DNA from: CAZDUS01 sp044344495
GTDB lineage: Bacteria > Verrucomicrobiota > Kiritimatiellia > CAIKKV01 > CAITUY01
Direction: 5' to 3'
NCBI GenBank assembly: GCA_044344495.1
Contig: JBIJCW010000056.1
Span: 1 to 11,762, forward strand
Length of the DNA: 11,762 bases
Shown: piece after piece, positions 7,237 to 11,762 of the stretch
How the letters are laid out: each line of letters opens with the position of its first letter
Position numbering within the stretch: the stretch's first letter is position 1
Position numbers and translations under genes: made by a program
The notes under the pieces: generated by a model
What the model was told of the DNA's origin: nothing
Seen by the model: only the letters and a program-made list of their open reading frames with translations
The model's database searches: none

Positions 7237-8874
7237 TCACAAGACTCCAAGGTCGTAGACCTTGAGGCCGGCGACCTTCCCGCCGGTCACTTCCGGAAAC
7301 GACTGAAAGCGCGTCAGGTTAACGCCAGGATCGCTCCAAACAAAGTAGTACCGCACGCCCAGCCGCTTGAGAGCGGGAATCACCTCGTCATCCGGTAGAT
7401 CATACTGTACGCCAAAGTACGGCAAACCAAGATGGTAGGCGACATACAGGTTCTTTGCCCAATGGCGGTTGGCGGCAATACTACCTTGCAATCTTGCCTG
7501 TTGACCCAGAAACTCGCTGAGTTTCTTGGCCTCCCGCCCATCCCGGCTGCCGTACCGGAGGACCGTCTGCCATGCCGGATAGCTGGCAATCGACAGGGCC
7601 AAAACCAGCCAGACCGCCGTTCTCTTCCACCCGGACAAGAAACCGCTGTTCTCTAACCGCTGGGCCAACTGCGCCCCCATCAACGCCACCAGAATCAGAC
7701 AGACAAAGAGATAGCGGTCCTGGACCAGGATCAAAACGTAACCCGCAGAGTAAAGCAACACGGTGAACAGCGGCAACGCCTCCCCGCCCGGCCGCAGGCA
7801 ACGCCGCCACGATCGAACGCACAACACCAGAAAGGTCACGAGGATGACGAGAGACAACGGCGAATACATGCTGTAGATGCGGATACTATCAGCCAAATTC
7901 CCGATCAACACCCGGGTTTGATGCTTCATCATGTCCGCCGATGCCGTGGCGCTCCACGTCAGCACGGGCAGGCGCGAGGGGTCCTCCCACATGCTGATCG
8001 CCTTCGCATCCAGAGGCGCGATGAAACCCCGGTTGCGCAGCGGCGGTTGCCCGCGGAACTCCGGCGCCGACAAGGCCCTTGTGTAGGCCCCGGCGGTACC
8101 CACCGTCACCCCGCCGTACTTGCCGGACAACGCCGCGATCCACCCGCCCGTGAGCAGGGCAAAAACGGCCATACCCAGCACATAGTTGCGCAAAACCGCA
8201 CACCGCTGATCCCTGTGGTCAGGATCAACCCACAACAAGACTGTCACCAGCGTGAAATGCGCGAGGAAGAAGAAAAAGGCGTACGCCTTGGTGAAGTAGG
8301 CCAGCGCCCCCCACACACCGCAGAACATCCCGTTGCGGCTACGATGGCGGTACCCTGGGTCAAGAATGACGACGAAATACCACACCAGCATACAGACCAT
8401 CAGGAAATCGGGAGTGAGTTTGTGGAACGTAAAGTACCATAGCGCCGGCAACAACCCCACCAGCACCACCATCCGCAAACGCCCGGCCAGGCCGAACCGC
8501 AAGGCCAGCGCATTCAACCCGGGAATCGTTATCAGCCCGATCAGGATCGCGAGCAACTTCCCGGCCAGGAGCGCCTCCACCCGTAGCGCCAGAAACGGCA
8601 CAAGCGCCCATGACAACAGGGGCCCCCAGTAGCCGTTGACGGCAACATGCCAGTCGCCGGCAAGATAGCGGCGGGCAACCGCAATGTAGGAAAGCCCATC
8701 CGCATTGATCGCCCAACGGAACCCCGGCAGCAAGGCCAATGCCACCCCCAGATAGACCAGCGAGAGAACGACCACACAGGCCCCAGTCGTCAGCGCTGGC
8801 GGGCATCCAGCCTCCCGTTCACCATCAGGCCCTCTGCGGGCTGCCTGGAACAAACTTATGTTGAGGAATGGCAT
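7237..8874 (-). CDS. GT39-like polytopic membrane glycosyltransferase
   Basis: Membrane protein of 545 residues of GT-C/GT39-like architecture. After a short charged N-terminus, residues about 32-50 form the first membrane segment. The first external loop holds NADGLSYIAVARRYL (57-71; acidic D59), the position of the conserved acidic residue in this superfamily, then NGYWGPLLSW (80-89). Many further hydrophobic segments run to about residue 425. A soluble tail ends the protein, with NRHWAKNLYVAYHLG and a LGVRYYFVWSDPG block typical of such tails. It probably transfers a sugar from a polyprenyl-linked donor outside the inner membrane; acceptor unknown. The start at 8874 is the first ATG and has only a weak ribosome site, so a GTG about 33 codons in, directly before the first membrane segment, is an alternative. 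It heads a run with the SDR and barrel genes. It is not a close copy of the GT39 protein at 3461-5398. Confidence 0.8.
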   Translation of the reverse strand: MPFLNISLFQAARRGPDGEREAGCPPALTTGACVVVLSLVYLGVALALLPGFRWAINADGLSYIAVARRYLAGDWHVAVNGYWGPLLSWALVPFLALRVEALLAGKLLAILIGLITIPGLNALALRFGLAGRLRMVVLVGLLPALWYFTFHKLTPDFLMVCMLVWYFVVILDPGYRHRSRNGMFCGVWGALAYFTKAYAFFFFLAHFTLVTVLLWVDPDHRDQRCAVLRNYVLGMAVFALLTGGWIAALSGKYGGVTVGTAGAYTRALSAPEFRGQPPLRNRGFIAPLDAKAISMWEDPSRLPVLTWSATASADMMKHQTRVLIGNLADSIRIYSMYSPLSLVILVTFLVLCVRSWRRCLRPGGEALPLFTVLLYSAGYVLILVQDRYLFVCLILVALMGAQLAQRLENSGFLSGWKRTAVWLVLALSIASYPAWQTVLRYGSRDGREAKKLSEFLGQQARLQGSIAANRHWAKNLYVAYHLGLPYFGVQYDLPDDEVIPALKRLGVRYYFVWSDPGVNLTRFQSFPEVTGGKVAGLKVYDLGVL

Positions 8875-9059
8875 GTCGGGCAGAACCTATCCATTCGACA
8901 GCAAGCGGGCAATCCCCAAGTTTTGAAGCCAATCCCCGTGACCACTTGCCCGCCACAGTTCCGGCAGGCGCATGACAATATTCTGAAAGTTTGTCAAAAC
9001 TCCAATATTTCATGCCGGCGGGCATATACAGACATACATATTTTCATCAGGAAAAGAAG

Positions 9060-9093
9060 AGAATTTGAACAGAAGTCGCAAAGCCCGCGAAGG
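9060..9093 (-). repeat. inverted partial copy of the dispersed repeat
   Basis: On the minus strand this segment reads CCTTCGCGGGCTTTGCGACT and continues TTCAAATTCT. It matches the left part of the 98-bp repeat (9221-9254) at 32 of 34 positions, in opposite orientation. Beyond it the tracts stay pyrimidine-rich but no longer align. It therefore forms a terminal inverted-repeat-like pair with 9221-9254, enclosing 127 bp of non-coding DNA. Confidence 0.85.
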
Positions 9094-9121
9094 CGGGGTG
9101 GGGTATGGTTACGCTTCGCGG
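9085..9121. repeat. hairpin with 8-bp perfect stem
   Basis: CCGCGAAG (9085-9092) and CTTCGCGG (9114-9121) are perfect reverse complements across a 21-nt G-rich loop. The left arm lies inside the inverted repeat copy. The stem directly abuts the next hairpin at 9122-9139. No T-tract follows. Confidence 0.6.
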
Positions 9122-9139
9122 AATAACATGCTGGTTATT
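9122..9139. repeat. small hairpin abutting the 9085-9121 hairpin
   Basis: AATAAC (9122-9127), loop ATGCTG, GTTATT (9134-9139): a perfect 6-bp, AT-rich stem starting at the base after the preceding GC-rich hairpin. A followed by only short T runs on the plus strand makes termination uncertain. Confidence 0.45.
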
Positions 9140-9217
9140 AATTTTCATGTGAGCTTACTGAAGGATGGAATCTCTCGAATGGTTTTGCGCGGAGCCGACA
9201 TGGACGATGTTGATTTT

Positions 9218-9315
9218 TGCCCTTCGCGAGCTTCGCGACTTCTGTTCAAATTCTTCTCTTCCCCGTCCTATCCGTAGTAGGGTTCAAATTCATAGAAGAC
9301 TTTTGTCGTGCGCCC
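9218..9315 (+). repeat. dispersed 98-bp intergenic repeat, copy 2
   Basis: Direct repeat of 10-107, differing at two of 98 positions. It ends 64 bp before the start codon of the CAP-domain gene. The flanks on both sides are unrelated to those of copy 1. Its first 34 bp also pair with the inverted partial copy at 9060-9093. The two full copies bracket about 9.1 kb that holds the sensor, all three sugar-transfer-like membrane proteins, the SDR and the barrel gene. Confidence 0.9.
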
Positions 9316-9379
9316 AGTTCCGGCAAAGGAGAATTTGTGAACTTTATCAAACAGGAATACTGTGCGAAAATGACAGCCG

Positions 9380-10660
9380 ATGAACGCAAGAATCGTCATT
9401 CTGGCCATCGCAGGCGCGATCCCCGCCCTGGCCGCAACCAACTACACTGGCGACGGCATCCTCTCTGGCCGGCTGGAACAGCAACGATGGCTGATTAACC
9501 GCGCCCGCTTTGCCCCGGAACGGGAAGCCGACCGGCTGGGCCTCACCAACAATCTCCCCGCCGGACACCCGTACTATGATGTGGCCGAGGACAACCTCGG
9601 AGACAATGCTTTCGGCGTCACAACCAATGAATGGGCCCGCTGGACCGTGGCACTCCCCCCCCTTGCACCCAACGCCAGCCTGGCCACGGCCGCCAGCAGA
9701 CATTCAAGGGACATGGCCGAAAACTACGTCAGCCACTACAGCCACTACAGCCCTTCATCGAACTACTACCCGCTCGGCAGTAGCCCCGCCCAACGCGCAG
9801 CTTTGGAGGGTTACACCAACACGATCATCGGCTTTTACGAGAACATCGTGAACGGCGCCACAGGGTACAGTGAGCTGCCCTATCCTGAAGAGGGATACTC
9901 GTCCACCTACGCTCATGAGGCCTTGTTCGTCGATACTGGCGTCGACAACCGCGGGCATCGTCAGGCCATTCTGAACAACTCAGCACTGGAAATCGGGCTG
10001 GGGTCTTTCCGCACCAACTATTTTGAGGGTTTGTACTACTGGACCCGGGACTTCACCACCCAGGATTTCGGAACAGCCTCCACCAACCACTTCTTCACCG
10101 AAACCATTTTCCACGATGCCAATACCAATGGCGTGTATGATGAAACCGAAGGCATTGCAGGCATAGAAGTCCGCTTGTGGGATGGCACCAATCAGGCAGC
10201 CTGGTATGACATCTCGACGGCCAGCGGCAACTTCGCGGTTCCCATTAACGATCTGACCGATGGCCGCACGATTCGGGTTGAACTCACCAACACCAACCCC
10301 GTGAGTCGCTCGATAACCTTCCCGCTTGGTTACACCACCCTCGCTGAATGTACCCTGACAAACCACGAAACCATGGTCGCCGGTTACTACGCCCAACCGG
10401 CGGGCATCACCAACGTCGGGTTCCGCGATCTCGTCGTCGCCGCCCAATGCACAGCCCTCACCGTCGGCGTCACAAATGCCATCGTCCATTTCACCTCCTT
10501 CGGCAGAATCCAGTACCGCCTCGAGGCCAACACTGACCTGACGACCACCAACTGGATAGAGGCAGCCACCGGCACCAGTACCGAACGAACCTCCCAACTC
10601 ACCACCCCCGTGCCAACCAATACCCGGACGTTCTACCGCATCATGCTCCTGCGAGACTGA
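9380..10660 (+). CDS. secreted CAP-domain protein with SdrD-B-like domain
   Basis: Exported protein of 426 residues. Signal peptide 1-19 (MNARIVILAIAGAIPALAA). A CAP (SCP/PR-1-like) domain spans about 30-230. It shows LINRARFAP, ASRHSRDMAENYVSHYSHY (105-123), FYENI (152-156), HEALF (179-183), DNRGHRQAIL (189-198) and EIGLG, ending TRDFTTQDFG (222-231). H119, E154, E180 and H193 are likely equivalents of the CAP His/Glu tetrad. Residues about 240-338 resemble an SdrD B-like/Cna-B-like sandwich with a calcium-loop-like DANTNGVYDETE (246-257). The tail (about 340-426) contains IQYRLEANTDL, NWIEA and TFYRI and resembles C-terminal modules common in PVC bacterial surface proteins. Start choice is uncertain because the ribosome site is poor, but the signal peptide begins right at this ATG. 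Its activity is unknown; bacterial CAP proteins are generally secreted and poorly characterised. Confidence 0.88.
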   Translation: MNARIVILAIAGAIPALAATNYTGDGILSGRLEQQRWLINRARFAPEREADRLGLTNNLPAGHPYYDVAEDNLGDNAFGVTTNEWARWTVALPPLAPNASLATAASRHSRDMAENYVSHYSHYSPSSNYYPLGSSPAQRAALEGYTNTIIGFYENIVNGATGYSELPYPEEGYSSTYAHEALFVDTGVDNRGHRQAILNNSALEIGLGSFRTNYFEGLYYWTRDFTTQDFGTASTNHFFTETIFHDANTNGVYDETEGIAGIEVRLWDGTNQAAWYDISTASGNFAVPINDLTDGRTIRVELTNTNPVSRSITFPLGYTTLAECTLTNHETMVAGYYAQPAGITNVGFRDLVVAAQCTALTVGVTNAIVHFTSFGRIQYRLEANTDLTTTNWIEAATGTSTERTSQLTTPVPTNTRTFYRIMLLRD

Positions 10661-10668
10661 CGGTCATC

Positions 10669-10696
10669 TTGCTTCGTCCAGTTTAAGGAGTACAAT
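10669..10696 (+). promoter_or_regulatory. possible sigma70-type promoter for the DUF2892 gene
   Basis: TTGCTT (10669-10674) and TACAAT (10691-10696) are 16 bp apart. The -10 matches consensus at five of six positions, the -35 at only three. It would let the small DUF2892 gene be transcribed separately from the CAP gene, whose stop is 8 bp upstream. Motif match only. Confidence 0.3.
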
Positions 10697-10706
10697 GAGC
10701 CCCCAC

Positions 10707-10714
10707 AGGAGGAG
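10707..10714 (+). promoter_or_regulatory. strong Shine-Dalgarno for the DUF2892 gene
   Basis: AGGAGGAG lies 6 bp before the ATG at 10721 (8 bp from the GGAGG core). It is the best ribosome binding site in the window and is the main reason for trusting this 60-codon gene. Confidence 0.8.
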
Positions 10715-10720
10715 CGGAAA

Positions 10721-10903
10721 ATGAATACAGAACGTTATGTCAGGATGGTGGCTGGAATGTTTGTGATGGTCAGCCTGGCCTTGGGCTACTGGGTACACCC
10801 CGGCTGGTTTTATTTCACCGCGTTTGTGGGGTTCAACCTTTTCCAATCGTCATTGACCGGCTTTTGTCCGCTGGAGATCATTCTCCGGCGCTTCGGGCAG
10901 TAG
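10721..10903 (+). CDS. DUF2892 family small membrane protein
   Basis: Inner-membrane protein of 60 residues. It matches the DUF2892 (YgaP C-terminal-like) pattern: an N-terminal NxERxxRMVAG block (residues 2-12), two hydrophobic segments (about 9-26 and 29-46), and the conserved TGFCPLEIIL motif near the C-terminus with its cysteine at about residue 49. Length fits stand-alone family members. Family members are often found with rhodanese or sulfur-handling proteins, but no such gene is present here and I do not assign a function. The strong ribosome site and complete motif make the gene secure despite its size. It lies 60 bp after the CAP gene on the same strand; a possible promoter in that gap could make it independent. 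Confidence 0.88.
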   Translation: MNTERYVRMVAGMFVMVSLALGYWVHPGWFYFTAFVGFNLFQSSLTGFCPLEIILRRFGQ

Positions 10904-11111
10904 ACATTGCCCGCACACAGGAGCGCCATGCGTCACGACGACAAGACCATAGTGGCATCCAACCGCTCCTTACGTCGACCCCAGTCAACAGCAGAAGAGC
11001 AACTGAATCCGCACCACAAGGCGGATGTGGGCCGATGCAATCTGGCCTTCCGATTCCCCGCGCAACAACCCACGGCAGGAAACACCACAAAACTGACATC
11101 ACGTTTTAAAT

Positions 11112-11462
11112 CTACTGTTTATGAACGACCCCTCTCACAGTCTTTCCATCGAGTTCAAAAACGACTTCATTCCACCATGACCCGACGTCTAGAATAACCT
11201 CCTGACTCATCAACTCACCATATTCAGTTAGTTTCCAACAAACCACAGGCGGCGGCGACCGCCGGATGCCCATCGATCCACTGTAGCCTTTAATAGCTTT
11301 GGGTGGCAGGTATCCGTGCCCAAACTCCCTTCCCCCAGACTGAACTGTCACGTCATGCAACATAGTGTTGCCTGTATTGACAACTCGATGCATATGACTA
11401 CAACCCATACATGTTGCAAACAGAAATAATCCCATCAATCTCGCAATCATTATCGTTTTCAT
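11112..11462 (-). CDS. small lipoprotein, possible immunity partner
   Basis: Predicted lipoprotein of 116 residues. The N-terminus MKTIMIARLMGLFLFATCMG leads to Cys21, followed by Ser at +2, which favours outer-membrane sorting; the lipobox (C-M-G-C) is imperfect at -3. The mature part (RVVNTGNTMLHDVTVQSGG, then FGHGYLPPKAIKGYSG, PPPVVCWKL and QEVILDV) reads as a compact beta-sandwich. It has the flavour of the lipoproteins found beside DUF2235 phospholipases (DUF3304-type), but I cannot confirm that family. Its ATG overlaps the TGA of the upstream hydrolase gene in an ATGA, and AGGAG (complement of 11473-11477) lies 10 bp before the start, so translation is probably coupled. Hand count gives 166 G+C in 11101-11460 (46%), well below the left of the window. 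Role as immunity protein is an inference from layout. Confidence 0.75.
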   Translation of the reverse strand: MKTIMIARLMGLFLFATCMGCSHMHRVVNTGNTMLHDVTVQSGGREFGHGYLPPKAIKGYSGSMGIRRSPPPVVCWKLTEYGELMSQEVILDVGSWWNEVVFELDGKTVRGVVHKQ

Positions 11463-11762
11463 GGCGTTGGTTCTCCTGGCAAATGCCGTCGCCTCCCTCC
11501 ATCGGTAAACAAAATGCTCGTTGTAAGATCATGCGGCGTTGTATTCATCTGGTAGGCCCAAGGGCGTCGCCTTCCATCAACCTCCAAGTACAGCCGCTCT
11601 TGATCGTAAACTTTCTTCAATGAACCGAATGGTACTCCCGCTTCGCGCCCTTTCTCCCAGATATAAAACAACGGATCAAGCGCCAAGATGTTTTGCCCCG
11701 CCTCGTGCCCTCCTCCGATATCAGAATGATCGCCCATGAATACCTTCTGAGAAAAGGCCTGC
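11459..11762 (-). CDS. DUF2235/Tle1-like hydrolase, C-terminal part
   Basis: The reading frame is open to the window edge; 100 C-terminal residues are visible and the 5' part is missing. The visible start, QKVFMGDHSDIGGGHEAG, matches the conserved (W/F)xGxHSDxGGG block of DUF2235 alpha/beta-hydrolases, the family of type VI secretion phospholipase effectors Tle1. The block is followed, as usual in the family, by DPLFYIWEKGREAGVPF, the equivalent of the LxWMxxxAxxxGL helix. The nucleophile motif GxSxG would lie upstream, outside the window, so catalytic competence cannot be judged. The ATG at 11737 is not a credible start because the frame and motif continue upstream of it. The stop overlaps the lipoprotein start by 4 bp. 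DUF2235 proteins also occur without a secretion system, and none is visible here. Confidence 0.75.
   Translation of the reverse strand, partial: QAFSQKVFMGDHSDIGGGHEAGQNILALDPLFYIWEKGREAGVPFGSLKKVYDQERLYLEVDGRRRPWAYQMNTTPHDLTTSILFTDGGRRRHLPGEPTP

Larger units (their letters stand above)
8875..9379. other. 505-bp divergent intergenic region
   Basis: No convincing gene lies here. The region separates the minus-strand GT39-like gene from the plus-strand CAP gene and must hold both promoters; I found no convincing -35/-10 pair for either. TGACA (8973-8977) and TGTCA (8992-8996) form an inverted repeat, and ATGCC/GGCAT (9012-9025) forms a small hairpin. The right two-thirds holds the repeat structures listed separately. 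Short open frames such as 9065-9277 run straight through the repeats and have no protein-like features. Confidence 0.7.

Noticed and set aside
5490..7265. 591-codon plus-strand open frame spanning the barrel and SDR genes
   Set aside because: It is antisense to two genes with clear family motifs and good ribosome sites. Its translation is rich in His, Arg and Gly with no domain, and its length is explained by the codon bias of the genes opposite.
9335..9363. TTGTGA and TACTGT with a 17-bp spacer before the CAP gene
   Set aside because: Matches are four of six and three of six, too weak for a promoter call.
10928..11197. 89-codon plus-strand open frame with an AGGAG site after DUF2892
   Set aside because: The product is polar and patternless, the frame runs into the 3' end of the convergent lipoprotein gene, and its base composition is not gene-like. 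The short inverted repeat ATCCGC/GCGGAT (11007-11026) inside it is too small to call. A degraded or orphan gene cannot be excluded.

Overview
The window reads as a chromosomal segment from a GC-rich, Gram-negative-type bacterium. Evidence for an outer membrane is a beta-barrel protein ending in Phe, a lipoprotein, and Sec-exported proteins. The secreted CAP protein ends in a YRLE...W...TFYRI-type tail that I associate, from memory, with the PVC superphylum (Verrucomicrobiota/Kiritimatiellota). Together with heavy C-ending codon use this suggests a Kiritimatiellota- or Verrucomicrobiota-like organism. That placement is an inference; there is no rRNA or marker gene in the window.

Layout, left to right. 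(1) 10-107 is an intergenic repeat that recurs almost exactly at 9218-9315. (2) Three plus-strand genes follow: a Cache-HAMP membrane sensor with a cysteine-rich C-terminal module and no recognisable catalytic output (199-1668), a DUF2079 polytopic membrane protein (1743-3212), and a GT39/PMT-type glycosyltransferase with a large soluble C-terminal region (3461-5398). The last is preceded by a palindrome and tandem 11-bp repeats. (3) A convergent intergenic region with competing hairpins (5433-5486) separates these from a minus-strand run in the transcription order GT39-like membrane protein (8874-7237), SDR oxidoreductase (7190-6435), outer-membrane barrel (6359-5514). (4) A 505-bp divergent intergenic region (8875-9379) carries inverted and direct copies of the dispersed repeat and small hairpins. 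(5) Plus strand: a secreted CAP-domain protein (9380-10660) and a 60-residue DUF2892 membrane protein (10721-10903). (6) At the right edge, on the minus strand, lies the C-terminus of a DUF2235/Tle1-like alpha/beta-hydrolase overlapping by 4 bp a small lipoprotein gene, in markedly lower-GC DNA.

How the genes may work together. Three GT-C-type or GT-C-like membrane proteins (DUF2079 and two GT39-like) within 7.2 kb, with an SDR and an outer-membrane protein, suggest envelope glycan or lipid-linked sugar chemistry, but no substrate can be read from the sequence. The right-edge pair has the layout of a phospholipase effector with a lipoprotein immunity partner and is the best candidate for an overlooked system. 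The rest is mostly recognisable families in ordinary arrangement, with unusual intergenic repeat structure.
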